The notes: generated from the sequence alone by a model not told the origin. Positions 1-9,519 are shown, numbered from the stretch's first letter. The stretch is 64,000 bases of DNA from Flavobacteriales bacterium (GCA_016713865.1 JADJOG010000004.1:62001-126000); one strand, 5' to 3'. A program made the numbers and translations.

Positions 1-730
1 CCTGCTTGCTCATGAAAGCCTGCAGGATGTCACTGTAGTAGATGGGCACACCGGCGGGTGGCCGCACGCTGCTGCCGTTCTCCAGAATGTAATGGCCGCC
101 AGGGCCCACGCGCTGCCCATTCAGGAGCAGGTCATCGCTGCCCGCGTAGCGCATCACATAGAGATGAACGCTGGGCACGTGCAGCACGCGCACCTCGCCG
201 GTAAGACCATGCGCGTGCAGGTGCTTGGCCGCGACAAGACCGCTGTTGGCGGCGCCATTGATGTAAAGCATCTGTTCCGCATCAAGGCGCTGGTCCGATT
301 CCGCGCATACGAAGGCGCGGCAGCGCGCGAAATCAGGCTGAGCGATGTTGAACGTATCGGCAACGATGCTCACGAACTCATCCTCCTGCTGCGTCACTTC
401 GCCATCGGCATAGATGAATTCCAATAGATGCAGCAGCACGATGAACTTCTGCCGTTGGTTCAGCTCCTGATTCACCTCGGTGCAGATGCGCAGCACCTTC
501 ACGGAATTCAAAGAAGTGCGCTTCCGGCCACTCTTGGCGCCGCCATGAAAAGCCTGAACGAAAGCCTGATAGCGTGCCATGTGGGCCGCCGCGGTCTCGG
601 GACTGAACTGCTTGCGCAGGAAACGCTCAAGAATGGCAGCGTTCAATGGACGGGCCCCGATGCCCACATCCTCGCCCTTGGCGATGATCGCGAACAGTTG
701 CATTAAGGCCTTGAGGATCTTCTCGCTCAT
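1..730 (-). CDS. N-terminal part of a TerB-domain / ABC ATP-binding protein, cut by window edge
   Basis: An open frame reads on the minus strand from ATG at 730 to the window edge with no stop (243 codons visible). It begins MSEKILKALMQLFAIIAKGE and continues with a helical, TerB-like region containing LNSVKVLRICTEVNQELNQRQKF, then a beta-rich part (LLLNGQRVGPGGHYILENGS) that resembles an FHA-type fold. This arrangement matches a long Bacteroidota family in which TerB and FHA-like segments precede an ABC ATPase and membrane segments. The ATPase lies beyond the window, so the ABC assignment is from recollection of the family, not seen here. The closest upstream gene ends at a strong hairpin, so it probably has its own promoter. 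Confidence 0.65.
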   Translation of the reverse strand, partial: MSEKILKALMQLFAIIAKGEDVGIGARPLNAAILERFLRKQFSPETAAAHMARYQAFVQAFHGGAKSGRKRTSLNSVKVLRICTEVNQELNQRQKFIVLLHLLEFIYADGEVTQQEDEFVSIVADTFNIAQPDFARCRAFVCAESDQRLDAEQMLYINGAANSGLVAAKHLHAHGLTGEVRVLHVPSVHLYVMRYAGSDDLLLNGQRVGPGGHYILENGSSVRPPAGVPIYYSDILQAFMSKQ

Positions 731-765
731 ACGCGCATCGCCCCAGGGATCCTTGCAGGTCCCGA

Positions 766-796
766 AAAAGAGCGCCCCTCTCAACGAGAAGGGCGC
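766..796 (-). terminator. Rho-independent terminator of the secreted-protein operon
   Basis: Read on the minus strand, an 11-bp stem (GCGCCCTTCTC paired with GAGAGGGGCGC, one G-T wobble) with loop GTT is followed by a T run. It lies just after the stop of the small secreted protein and before the TerB/ABC gene. Confidence 0.8.
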
Positions 797-823
797 CTAA
801 AGGTTCCAGGGAAAACGTGCCGA

Positions 824-1247
824 CTACCGCTTGAATCCGATTAGCATCACGGCACAGCCGCTGCCTGCTTTGCTGGGATCGAGGGTGGCCTCGACAATCA
901 CATCCAGGGTGCTCGCGATGGACAGGTCCCAATAGGGCGCGTTCCGATGCTCCTTGTTCGTGAAGAGCAGGTTGCGCTCCTTGCTCGAGTCGAAGACGCT
1001 GAATACCAGATTGCCATCGGTATCGCCGCTGCAGGCTGCGATACGGTATGTTGTCCCTCCGAAGAGCGTGAGGCCGAATTCGGCAACCTCATCGCCTTGC
1101 AGAAGCGCACGATAGAATTGCCCATCAGGGATGTACTCCTGGCGTGATGTGCTTCTCGCAGCGCGCTGCATGTCCTTGGCAGATGCTCTGCGCATGCGTG
1201 CCGGAAGCGGCGAGGGCGAAAAGCAGGATGATGATTGGGCGGATCAT
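824..1247 (-). CDS. Small conserved secreted protein (frame broken once)
   Basis: From ATG at 1247 a clear signal peptide is read (MIRPIIILLFALAASGTHAQ), followed by CEKHIT; the rest of the protein (QEYIPDGQFYRALL, FGGTTYRIAACSG, SGCAVMLIGFKR) is in the +1 frame. One extra base in the GG at 1141-1142 explains this and gives a protein of about 140 residues. It is exported to the periplasm or outside; the function is unknown. The C-terminal part is conserved-looking, with two cysteines. The start lies 2 bases after the upstream lipoprotein stop, so the two are probably co-transcribed and translationally coupled. Confidence 0.7.
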
Positions 1248-1249
1248 GG

Positions 1250-2154
1250 TCAAGCGAGGATCATGTTGCGCAAGGCGGCCACTTTGGCGGCGATCTCAGC
1301 GAGCTGCTCAGCGCTCACTTCCGCAGTGGTCTTGCTGTTGATGAAAGTGGTCTTGGCTGCGGCATCGGTGACCGGCGCTTCGAAGACGTAGGTGGTCTTG
1401 ATGCCTTCCATTGCGCGACGCAATTCCTTCAGGCCCGACAGCAGCGCATTCGATTGCCCATCCTGATTGATGCCATCAACGATCGCAAGCAATCCATCCA
1501 GGGTGCCTTTCTGCTCGCCGATCCGAGCGATGATCCCCGCGCTCTTGGACGCCCTGGGATCGGCGAGGGTGAGGTGCATTCCTCTATCCATCCGCCTGCG
1601 ATTATCCATGCGCTTACATCCTGCGCATCGTTGGTCTTCAGGTATTGGTCAGCCGCGCGGAAAGCCATGCCACTGAACCGCAGGAGGCTATCCTCATTGC
1701 TCATGTTGGCCTTGAAGCGCTCAACCAGTGCTTTATCGAAGGCATTGCTCAACTCCAGCTTGGCACCGAGCTTCTCAATGGCCTGCAGTGTTGCCAGCGC
1801 CCGCTGCCCATCCTTGTGCACCGTAGCGTACGACATGTCTGCGCCAAAGGCCCCGAGCATTGTAGCCTGAGCCATCCGGGCTGTCATGGCATCGCCCTTC
1901 TCCAAGGGCGCCATGAGCTCCTTCTGATACTTGAGGCCAGCCTGCTTGATGGCCAATGCAGCCTGAACAGGTGATGGCACACTGAAGAACTTGCCTCCAA
2001 CACCAATGATCTCGGTCTCCTTGGCGGGCGGTGGGGTGAGTGAATCGTTGACCGGCTGCTGGCCATCGCCATTGCCGCCGCACGCGACCAACAGCGCCAT
2101 GCAGGCCGCTACCGGAGCAATGCTGAGAACTCGTTTCAATGCCATGTTGCCCAT
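1250..2154 (-). CDS. Conserved Bacteroidota lipoprotein, function unknown (frame broken once)
   Basis: Starts MGNMALKRVLSIAP with a lipoprotein signal ending in the lipobox LLVACG, so the mature protein is membrane-anchored at Cys. The body is helical (AFGADMSYATVHKDGQRALATLQAIEKLGAKL, SLLRFSGMAFRAADQYLK, IAGGWIEG) and resembles a widespread uncharacterised Bacteroidota lipoprotein family of about 300 residues. After GGWIE the frame changes: one G is missing from a short G run at about 1581-1583, and the protein resumes as GMHLTLADPRASKSAG to ...LRNMILA. Total about 301 residues. ATG at 2145 is an alternative start. It forms an operon with the small secreted protein downstream. Confidence 0.75.
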
Positions 2155-2231
2155 GATGTTTGCTGCGCCGAAGGTAGTTGGGCGCATTGCGGCGACTCGG
2201 CGCATCAAGGGCAGTTTTCAACACGCTCGGG

Positions 2232-3551
2232 CTAGCGGCCCCAAGCGCGCCAACGGCTTCCCCATCGGGCATACCAGCCGATGAACAGATAGAACGGGAT
2301 CAGGAGCGAATAAGCCAATTGCGAGTGCTCGGCCGATCCATCGCCCGACATCCAGGTCCATGCAGGAATCGCGAGCGCGCCGCCAAGGATGGCCATGATC
2401 AGCATGGCTGACCCTGTTTTCAACGCAGAGCCGATGCCATCGACGGCAAGCGGCCAGATGGCAGGCCACATGAGCGCGTTCCCCAAACCGAGTAAAGCCA
2501 CGAAGACCACCGACACCGGGAGATCCATGGGCTTCACCGAGAAGCTGCCCAGATCTATGAGGAAGAAAGCCATGGTAGATTCCGGGGCGCTGAGCAGGAT
2601 CCCGCACGTGCAAGCCAGCGCAATGGTAGCCGAGAGGGTGAGAGCCTTCGATTGCGAGATGAACCGCGGAATAAGCAGGATGCCAAGCACGTAACCGATG
2701 AGCATGGCCGCGAGCGTGAGGCTCGTGAGCGACTTGGCCGCATCGAGCGGTGTGCCCAATCGTTCCGCATATACCGCGATGCTATCTCCAGCGAGCACTT
2801 CGGCCCACACATAAACGAAGAGCGCAGCCACACCCAGGATCAACTGCGGGTGCTTCCATACGGATCCGCTTCGCGCGCCATCTTCCCGGTCCATGGGCAA
2901 AGGCGGTAATGGCGATACGCGTATGAGCGCAGCGGCCAACAAGAGCACGACTCCAAGAACCGTGTATGGCATCACTACCAGGCGTGCCCGCTCGTCGAGC
3001 AGTGCTGCACGCGCGGCGCCTTCGAGCTGCATCAGATCGAGCTTGAGCTGATCGGCATCGACCAGGATGAGCGCACCTAGGATGAATGGCGCAATGATGC
3101 CGCCAACCTTATTGCAGATGCCCATGATGCTGATGCGCTTCGCCGCGCTCGCGATCGGCCCAACCACCGTGACATACGGATTCACGGCTGTTTGCAGCAG
3201 CGCCAATCCGGTGCCAATGGTGAAGAAACCCGTGAGGAAGAGCCCCGCCGATCGCGCGTTCGCCGCTGGAATGAAGAGGAAGGCACCGGCCGCCATCACC
3301 AATAGGCCCAGCGCCATGCCGCTCTTCATGCCCGTGCGGCGCAGCACCCAGCTGGAGGGCAGCGCCATGAAGAAATACGAGGCATAGAACGCGAATGGCA
3401 CCACGATGCTCGCTTCGAAATCCGACAGCTCGCAGGCGATCCGCATGAATGGGATCAACGGCCCATTGAGCCAAGTGATGAACCCGAAAAGGAAGAAGAG
3501 CGCGCCGATGATGATGATGGCGACAGCACTGTTGCGGGTTTGCTCGCTCAT
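2232..3551 (-). CDS. Sugar MFS transporter, FucP/GluP/NagP type
   Basis: 439 residues with about 12 hydrophobic segments. The N-terminus (IIIIGALFFLFGFITWLNGPLIPFMRIACELS) carries the FGFxTxLNxxLIPxxxxxxxLS signature of the fucose:H+ symporter subfamily of the major facilitator superfamily, and LLQTAVNPYVTVVGP matches the conserved motif in helix 5. Bacteroidota members (GluP, NagP) import glucose, galactose or N-acetylglucosamine by proton or sodium symport across the inner membrane. The exact substrate cannot be told from sequence. No kinase or regulator lies next to it; the neighbour downstream is the lipoprotein gene. Confidence 0.9.
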   Translation of the reverse strand: MSEQTRNSAVAIIIIGALFFLFGFITWLNGPLIPFMRIACELSDFEASIVVPFAFYASYFFMALPSSWVLRRTGMKSGMALGLLVMAAGAFLFIPAANARSAGLFLTGFFTIGTGLALLQTAVNPYVTVVGPIASAAKRISIMGICNKVGGIIAPFILGALILVDADQLKLDLMQLEGAARAALLDERARLVVMPYTVLGVVLLLAAALIRVSPLPPLPMDREDGARSGSVWKHPQLILGVAALFVYVWAEVLAGDSIAVYAERLGTPLDAAKSLTSLTLAAMLIGYVLGILLIPRFISQSKALTLSATIALACTCGILLSAPESTMAFFLIDLGSFSVKPMDLPVSVVFVALLGLGNALMWPAIWPLAVDGIGSALKTGSAMLIMAILGGALAIPAWTWMSGDGSAEHSQLAYSLLIPFYLFIGWYARWGSRWRAWGR

Positions 3552-4003
3552 GGGCCACTACCCGCTCCGACGGGCGGCGGTGAAAGTACCCGGCGGGGAA
3601 TCCCCGTCAGAAGAGGTGGTGATCGAACACCAACAGGAACATGTGCATGATGCCGGAAACTACACCCCAGTGGAAGCAAAGCGAATTCCATCGCTACAGC
3701 ACGCGATGATTGCTCTCGTCCTGCGCCAATTCAGCCCCTTACCAATTCATCTCTTTCTTGTAATGCCGCGGGAAACGCAGCCGTTTGCGCAACTCGTGAT
3801 AATAGCGGCTCCAAAGCGGCGTGGCCGTATCGTAGGCCGATGCTTCGCCGGACCCACTCACTGCAGACTTCTTCAGCGCATAAGTCTTCTTGCGTGGCAT
3901 GCCCGGAAGACAATCGAAGCGCTCGAATTGTTGCCTTTTCTTAGCCCGTGTGCCCTTCGCTTGACATTCGCATGACCGAACGCGCTGCGCACCTTTGCCC
4001 GTG
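3552..4003. other. Intergenic region between sugar transporter and priA
   Basis: Divergent promoter region for the transporter (minus) and priA (plus). Apart from the small candidate gene I see only a CACCTTTG element just before priA, which resembles the Bacteroidota -7 box TAnnTTTG with a mismatch, and a short hydrophobic minus-strand reading at about 3600-3690 (HWGVVSGIMHMFLLVFDHHLF) that begins after a stop and has no start of its own. Confidence 0.5.
3739..3900 (-). CDS. Possible small basic protein, 53 residues
   Basis: An ATG at 3900 opens a frame for a Lys/Arg/Tyr-rich peptide (MPRKKTYALKKSAV ... WSRYYHELRKRLRFPRHYKK EMNW). The composition looks more protein-like than chance, and it fills an otherwise empty 450-base gap between the sugar transporter and priA. 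The frame stays open upstream of the ATG into priA, so a longer start is formally possible. I do not recognise the family. It may be spurious. Confidence 0.3.
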   Translation of the reverse strand: MPRKKTYALKKSAVSGSGEASAYDTATPLWSRYYHELRKRLRFPRHYKKEMNW

Positions 4004-6451
4004 ATGGCCTTCGCCGACCTGATCCTCCCGCTAGCTGTTCCAGGGCGCTTCACCTTCAGCATTCCTGATGGGATTGCCGTTCGCGCTGGCATGCGCGTGG
4101 CCGTGCCCTTCGGACGTGGCGGCAAGCTCTATGGCGGACTGGTGCGTCGCGTTCACCAAGAGGCACCCGCCAGCGCCGCACGCGAAATTCTCTCCCAGAT
4201 CGACGAAGCACCCATCGTCACCGAAGGGCAGTTCATGCTCTGGGAGCGCATCGCCGATCACTACATGTGCTCGCTGGGCGAAGTGATGATCGCAGCGCTG
4301 CCCGGACAACTCACCCTCAGCAGTGAGACGCGCATCGTGGTGAATCCCTTCATCGCCGAAGAACCCGCGCGCACCGATCGTGCAGGACTGCTGATCAGCG
4401 CGCTGCTCGAGCGCGAAGCGCTGAGCATGAAAGAAGCCGGTGAGTTGCTCGGGCTGAAGGATCCCATGCCGGCCATCAAGCGCTTGATCGACGAAGGCGT
4501 GGTGATCGTGGAAGAGGAATTGCGCGAAGCGTGGAAGCCGCGCACGGTGACCTACGTGAAGCTCACGGAAGCAGCAAGCAACGAAGAAGCGCTGCACGCG
4601 TGGTTCGACAAGTTGGAGAAGAAAGCGCCCAAACAATTGCACCTGCTCATGCGCTTCGTGGAGCTGAGCCGATGCATGAGCGACGCGCCGCTGGAAGTGG
4701 AGAAGAACAAGCTCCTGCATCTCAGCGATAGCTCGTCCGCAGCGCTGAAGCCGCTGGTGGAGAAAGGACTCTTCGAACTGTACGAGCGCGAAGCCGGCGT
4801 GCCTGCGCCAGCAACACTCGGCAAGGGAAAGCCCACGCTCTCGCTCGCGCAGACCAAAGCACTGAACGATGTGCGCGAAGGGCTCTCGACAAAAGGCGTA
4901 GCGCTCTTGCGCGGCGTCACCTCGTCAGGGAAGACCGAGGTCTATAGCACGCTCATCGACGAAGCGGTAGCCGATGGCGGACAAGTGCTCTACCTCTTGC
5001 CGGAGATCGCCCTCACGGCGCAGATCATCGAACGGCTGCGCGCGCGCTTCGGCGATCGCATCGCGGTGTATCACAGCCGCATGGCGCCGCACGAGCGCGC
5101 CGAGCTCTGGATGCGCATGGCACGCGGCGAAGGATCACCGCCGATCATCGTGGGAGCGCGCTCGGCGCTCTTCCTCCCCTACCGCGATCTGAAACTGGTG
5201 GTGATCGACGAGGAGCACGACCCCAGCTACAAGCAGCACGAGCCAGCGCCGCGCTACCACGCGCGCGACATGGCCATCGTGCTCGCCGGCATCCATGGCG
5301 CCAAGACCGTGCTCGGCAGCGCCACGCCCAGCTTGGATAGCATGCACAACGCACGCAGCGGCAAATACGGCTACGCGGAATTGCTCACGCGATTCGGCAA
5401 TGTGGCCATGCCCGTGATCTCGGTGGTGGATCTGCGCGATGCCGCGCGCCGACGACAGATGAAAGGCCATTTCAGTCAGCCGCTCATCGATGCCATCGAT
5501 GCAGCGTTGAAGAAGCGCGAGCAAGCCATCCTCTTCCAGAACCGGCGCGGCTACGTGCCCGTGTGGCAATGCGAGAGCTGCGCGTGGGTGCCCTATTGCG
5601 ACCACTGCGATGTGAGCCTCACCTACCACAAGAAGCTGCATCAGCTGCGCTGCCATTACTGCGGAAGGAATTATCCGCCGCCGGTTCAATGCGGGCAGTG
5701 CAGCAGCAATCGCTTGCGCATGATCGGCTTCGGCACGGAGAAGATCGAGGAAGAGCTCTCCGAGATCTTCCCCGAAGCGCGCATCGCCCGCATGGATCAG
5801 GACACCGTGCGCGGACGACAAGCGCTCGATCGCATCCTCACCGGCTTCGCGCAAGGCGCCATCGACATCCTCGTGGGCACGCAGATGGTGACCAAGGGCC
5901 TCGACTTCGATCACGTGAGCACCGTGGGCATCCTCAGCGCCGACAGCCTCATGCGCTTCCCCGACTTCCGCGCGCACGAGCGGGCCTTCCAGCTCATGGC
6001 GCAAGTAGCAGGTCGTTCAGGCCGAAGGGACAAGCCCGGCAACGTGATCATTCAAGCGCACGAGGCGCGCAACCCGGTAATCGACCTGGTCACGCATCAC
6101 GATGTCGAAGGCTTCTTCAACCGCGAAGCCGAGCACCGTCGCGCGCACGGCTATCCGCCCTTCATGCGCTTGCTCTCGCTGAGCCTCCGTCACCGCAACG
6201 AAGAACGAGTGGCAGCCACCGCCGCTGCACTTGCGCTGCTGCTGCGTGAGCGCCTCGATGAGCGCGTGCTCGGCCCCGACATTCCCGGCGTCGCCTTCGT
6301 GAAGGACCGTCACATCCGCAATTTGCTCATCAAACTGCGCCGCAGCGCGCACCGCGAAGAGAAGGACTTCGTGCGCGAGGCCATTGATCGTGTGTTCGCG
6401 CAGCCCGAGCACAGGGCGGTGCAGTTGGTGGTGGATGTGGATCCGGTGTAG
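4004..6451 (+). CDS. priA: Primosomal protein N' (replication restart helicase)
   Basis: 815 residues from ATG (MAFADLILPLAVPGRFTFSIP); a TTG nine bases upstream is a less likely start. It loads the replicative helicase at stalled forks. Visible in order: N-terminal DNA 3'-end binding domain, Walker A GVTSSGKTE at about 300, DEEH helicase box (VVIDEEHDPSYKQHE), LGSATPS motif III, the zinc-binding region with eight cysteines (CESCAWVPYCDHCDVS, CHYCGRNYPPPVQCGQC), and the C-terminal helicase motifs (GTEKIEEEL, GTQMVTKGLDFDHV, QVAGRSGR). It is intact and of normal length. Its 3' end faces the hydrolase gene with a 3-base gap and no obvious terminator. Confidence 0.97.
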   Translation: MAFADLILPLAVPGRFTFSIPDGIAVRAGMRVAVPFGRGGKLYGGLVRRVHQEAPASAAREILSQIDEAPIVTEGQFMLWERIADHYMCSLGEVMIAALPGQLTLSSETRIVVNPFIAEEPARTDRAGLLISALLEREALSMKEAGELLGLKDPMPAIKRLIDEGVVIVEEELREAWKPRTVTYVKLTEAASNEEALHAWFDKLEKKAPKQLHLLMRFVELSRCMSDAPLEVEKNKLLHLSDSSSAALKPLVEKGLFELYEREAGVPAPATLGKGKPTLSLAQTKALNDVREGLSTKGVALLRGVTSSGKTEVYSTLIDEAVADGGQVLYLLPEIALTAQIIERLRARFGDRIAVYHSRMAPHERAELWMRMARGEGSPPIIVGARSALFLPYRDLKLVVIDEEHDPSYKQHEPAPRYHARDMAIVLAGIHGAKTVLGSATPSLDSMHNARSGKYGYAELLTRFGNVAMPVISVVDLRDAARRRQMKGHFSQPLIDAIDAALKKREQAILFQNRRGYVPVWQCESCAWVPYCDHCDVSLTYHKKLHQLRCHYCGRNYPPPVQCGQCSSNRLRMIGFGTEKIEEELSEIFPEARIARMDQDTVRGRQALDRILTGFAQGAIDILVGTQMVTKGLDFDHVSTVGILSADSLMRFPDFRAHERAFQLMAQVAGRSGRRDKPGNVIIQAHEARNPVIDLVTHHDVEGFFNREAEHRRAHGYPPFMRLLSLSLRHRNEERVAATAAALALLLRERLDERVLGPDIPGVAFVKDRHIRNLLIKLRRSAHREEKDFVREAIDRVFAQPEHRAVQLVVDVDPV

Positions 6452-6454
6452 CGC

Positions 6455-7870
6455 CTACCGCTCCACCACCAAGCGCATCATCGCGCTCTGCCGCTCGCCT
6501 TCAACCTCGATCGCATACAGCCCATTCGCGAGTCCGGCAATATCGATCCATCGCTCATTTGTACCAACGGCAAGTCGTCCACGCACGATGATGCGGCCAT
6601 CAGCAGCACGCAGGCGCCATTGCGCGACGCCATCGGGCTTATCGCGCGCAATGCGCACCCTCTCCGATGCCGGATTCGGCGCGATGCTCCAGTGCGCGCC
6701 CTCGTTCTCCGCGATCCCGATACTGTTGCACGGTGTGCGGTGGCTGTCGATGAACATCTTGCCGAATAGAAGTGCTGGAAACGCGCATCCGCTGTGATCC
6801 AGCGCGGTGCCGGCGCTCTGCCCCGAGACCGATGGCGCGCCGTTGCCTTGCATGGCGGCAATGGCAACGGTGCTGTTCTGGTAGAAAACATGATCATCGC
6901 CCTCGCAGTAGATGATCCGCGTGGGACAAGCCGGTGCCCAATTATAAAGGTCGTTGTCGCGCAGCGCCTGACGGAAAGGGTGATCAGGGTCGTCGATGAA
7001 GGCTTGCAGCACCGAATCGATGAGGATCTCGCTGGGCGCGGCAGGCATGATGGCATCAACAGCGCCTGACCCGTTGTTGCCCTGAAAGAGCGGCGGCAAT
7101 TCCGTGGCCCACGGCTCCTCGAAGATCTCGTTCACCTCGCCGAAGAGCCACGGATACACATAGCGGTACGATAGGATCACGTAGGGCAGGTAGTAAGGGG
7201 CAGGATATGGATCAGGCGAGACCATCACTGCGGCTTGCACACCGCTCACATCATACGGCCCGCTGCATGGCGCAGATGCCGTGATGGTGAACTCATCGGT
7301 GTGCTCCTCTTGCAACAGGCGATGCGTGGCCGCGCATGCATGGCCGCCCTGCGAATAGCCGGTAAGGAAGACCTGTCCGTTCAGTTGCACATTGCGCTGC
7401 GCGCAGAACTCACGCGCGGCGCGCATCATATCGCGGCTGGCCGTGGCCTCAGATTGAGCGTGGATATATGGATGCGGTCCTGGGCTATCGCCAAGACCCA
7501 GGTAATCCGGAAGCACTCCCACGTAATCATCGGCACCGAGGTAATAACCTACAACGATTTCGCCGCCAAGTCGCGATGGAACATCCTGCCGATTGAGGAT
7601 GGTGCCATGGTGATAGGTTGCCATGGCATGCTGGCAGGTTGAGCCCACGGGCACCACGACCGCACCACTTGCGATGGTTGGTTGCCCGAAGGCATCCACT
7701 GTGTTGTAGACGAGGCGATGCGCCTCGATGGTACGGTCAGCACCGAGAATCCCCTGCGCGGCGAGTTCTGTTGGCGTGAAGGAGATCAACAAGGAATCGC
7801 TAACGAGGAATTGCGCGCTGAGTGCGAATACGCAGGGAACGGTGATGCAGCTGAGTAGGAATCGAAGCAT
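6455..7870 (-). CDS. Secreted alpha/beta hydrolase (lipase-like) with T9SS sorting domain
   Basis: 471 residues from MLRFLLSCITVPC, which gives a good signal peptide; an in-frame upstream ATG would bury it. The catalytic domain carries the nucleophile elbow GYSQGG (serine) preceded by a conserved DYLGLGDS stretch, and candidate acid and histidine near YCEGDDHVFY and LDHSGC, an organisation like secretory lipases and related alpha/beta hydrolases. The last ~80 residues (SIAPNPASERVRI ... GLANGLYAIEVEGE ... MMRLVVER) are a typical T9SS type A C-terminal domain, so the enzyme is exported across the outer membrane and probably anchored to the surface or released. The substrate, probably an ester or lipid, is inferred. 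Confidence 0.85.
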   Translation of the reverse strand: MLRFLLSCITVPCVFALSAQFLVSDSLLISFTPTELAAQGILGADRTIEAHRLVYNTVDAFGQPTIASGAVVVPVGSTCQHAMATYHHGTILNRQDVPSRLGGEIVVGYYLGADDYVGVLPDYLGLGDSPGPHPYIHAQSEATASRDMMRAAREFCAQRNVQLNGQVFLTGYSQGGHACAATHRLLQEEHTDEFTITASAPCSGPYDVSGVQAAVMVSPDPYPAPYYLPYVILSYRYVYPWLFGEVNEIFEEPWATELPPLFQGNNGSGAVDAIMPAAPSEILIDSVLQAFIDDPDHPFRQALRDNDLYNWAPACPTRIIYCEGDDHVFYQNSTVAIAAMQGNGAPSVSGQSAGTALDHSGCAFPALLFGKMFIDSHRTPCNSIGIAENEGAHWSIAPNPASERVRIARDKPDGVAQWRLRAADGRIIVRGRLAVGTNERWIDIAGLANGLYAIEVEGERQSAMMRLVVER

Positions 7871-7898
7871 CGGCGGCGGGGTTTGGCCGCTCAATGTA

Positions 7899-8582
7899 TC
7901 AACCTTGTTGATTGGCAGGTGATGGAAGGGCCATTGATACTAGCGCTGGCCACGGCATAGCCAATGGCGAGGGCGCCACAATAAGCACTTCAGTCTTCGT
8001 GAACGGATGCGTGAACCGCAACGACCGCGCGTGCAAGCCGATGCTTCGGTCCTTCATCGCGCGACGCGCGCCGTACTTCACATCGCCCATGATGCAATGG
8101 CCCCACGCCGCCAATTGAGCGCGTATTTGATGGAAGGCGCCACCTTCTGGCATGCACTCCACCAGCGCGTAACGATCGCCTTGGGCAAGCAGGCGTGAAC
8201 GGGTGCAGACTTCCTCTCCTTCCGCAGTATTCGACACGATTGCTTTGTGCTTGCGCGCATCGTGCAAGAGTCGGTGTCGCAATTCGGAATTCGCTTCTTC
8301 CACGCGGCCTTCAACAATGGCCCAGTAACGCTTCTCCATGCGCCGCTCGCGGAAGAGCGCTTGCAAGGCGGTGTTCGCTTCTGTTGTTCGCGCTACAAGC
8401 ACCACGCCGCTCACGGGCCGATCGATGCGGTGCGCGAGCTCGAGCGTTGGTTCTTTGCGCTCGCGCCGCAAAAGCGTGAGCAGGTCCTCATCACCTGTTT
8501 GGTCGGCTTGCACGGGCATGCCTGCGGGCTTGCTAACCACGAGCAGATGCGCATCCTCCAAGAGCACGAAAGGCGCGGCCAT
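7899..8582 (-). CDS. RluA-family pseudouridine synthase
   Basis: 227 residues from MAAPFVLLEDAHLLVVSKPAG. Motif I (VVSKPAGMPVQ) and motif II with the catalytic Asp (LAHRIDRPVSGVVLVA) identify the RluA group, which converts uridine to pseudouridine in 23S rRNA or tRNA; the specific target is not clear. GGAFHQIRAQLAAWGHCIMGDVKYG matches motif III. There is no S4 domain, as in short family members. The start codon overlaps the panB stop in TGATG, indicating translational coupling with panB. Confidence 0.9.
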   Translation of the reverse strand: MAAPFVLLEDAHLLVVSKPAGMPVQADQTGDEDLLTLLRRERKEPTLELAHRIDRPVSGVVLVARTTEANTALQALFRERRMEKRYWAIVEGRVEEANSELRHRLLHDARKHKAIVSNTAEGEEVCTRSRLLAQGDRYALVECMPEGGAFHQIRAQLAAWGHCIMGDVKYGARRAMKDRSIGLHARSLRFTHPFTKTEVLIVAPSPLAMPWPALVSMALPSPANQQG

Positions 8583-9400
8583 CAATACTGCTCCTTGGGG
8601 CTGGGGAAATCCTTCGCGCGCACATCGCGCACATAGCCGCTCACCGCGTCGGATATCACCGTGTGCAGGTCGGCGTAGCGGCGCAGGAAACGCGGGTTGA
8701 ATTCCTTGTTGATGCCGAGCATGTCGTGCAGCACAAGCACTTGTCCATCGACTCCAGCACCCGCTCCGATTCCGATCACGGGAATGCTCACGCTCTTGGC
8801 CACTTCTTCTGCGAGCTTGGCGGGGATCTTCTCCAGCACCAGCGCGAAGCAACCTGCTTCTTCCAACAGCTTGGCATCCTCGCGCAATCGGATAGCCTCT
8901 GCTTCTTCCTTGGCGCGCACAACGTAGGTGCCGAACTTGTAGATGCTCTGCGGCGTGAGACCGAGGTGGCCCATGACCGGAATGCCCGCCGTGAGGATGC
9001 GCTCGATGGAGCCGATCACTTCGCGGCCTCCCTCGAGCTTCACGGCATGCGCGCCGCTCTCCTTCATGATGCGGATGGCGCTGTTGAGCGCGCCCTTGCT
9101 GTTGCCTTGGTAGGTGCCGAAGGGAAGATCCACCACGATGAGTGCGCGCTCGCAGCCCCGCACTACGGCGCTGGCGTGGTAGATCATCTGATCGAGCGTG
9201 ATGGGCAAGGTGGTCTCGTGGCCCGCCATCACATTGCTGGCGCTGTCGCCCACGAGGATCACATCGATCCCAGCGCCATCGACCAGCCGGGCCAGCGAAT
9301 AATCATAGGCGGTGAGCATGGCGATGCGCATGCCATTGCTCTTCATCTCCAGCAAGGTGTGGGTGGTCACGCGCTTGGCGTCGGTGCTGCCGGTGCTCAT
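8582..9400 (-). CDS. panB: 3-methyl-2-oxobutanoate hydroxymethyltransferase
   Basis: 272 residues. Catalyses the first committed step of pantothenate (coenzyme A) synthesis: transfer of a hydroxymethyl group from methylene-tetrahydrofolate to alpha-ketoisovalerate, in the cytoplasm. Family motifs are all present: MLTAYDYSLARLVDGAGIDVILVGDS, the metal-binding VDLPFG, VKLEGG, PVMGHLGLTPQS, IPVIGIGAG and the C-terminal GQVLVLHDMLGI. Intact and of normal length. First gene of a two-gene unit with the RluA-type enzyme; a -7-like element lies about 20 bases before the ATG. Confidence 0.97.
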   Translation of the reverse strand: MSTGSTDAKRVTTHTLLEMKSNGMRIAMLTAYDYSLARLVDGAGIDVILVGDSASNVMAGHETTLPITLDQMIYHASAVVRGCERALIVVDLPFGTYQGNSKGALNSAIRIMKESGAHAVKLEGGREVIGSIERILTAGIPVMGHLGLTPQSIYKFGTYVVRAKEEAEAIRLREDAKLLEEAGCFALVLEKIPAKLAEEVAKSVSIPVIGIGAGAGVDGQVLVLHDMLGINKEFNPRFLRRYADLHTVISDAVSGYVRDVRAKDFPSPKEQY

Positions 9401-9419
9401 GGTCGGTGGTTCGGGGCGC

Positions 9420-9427
9420 GAAAGCTA
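9420..9427 (-). promoter_or_regulatory. Candidate -7 element of panB
   Basis: Minus strand reads TAGCTTTC followed by G, close to the Bacteroidota -7 consensus TAnnTTTG, about 20 bases before panB. A matching -33 TTTG is not evident. Confidence 0.4.
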
Positions 9428-9494
9428 GAACCCGCCGCTCATGGGCTGCCACGGGCCGTTGGTCAAGCCGCATGAGGGTGCAAGGCGGCCCGTC

Positions 9495-9502
9495 TATCTT
9501 TG
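9495..9502 (+). promoter_or_regulatory. Candidate -7 element of the DUF4249-like lipoprotein gene
   Basis: TATCTTTG is an exact match to TAnnTTTG, 17 bases before the ATG. No TTTG lies at the expected distance upstream, so the -33 box is weak or absent. Confidence 0.5.
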
Positions 9503-9519
9503 GCCGCTTCAGATTCCCG

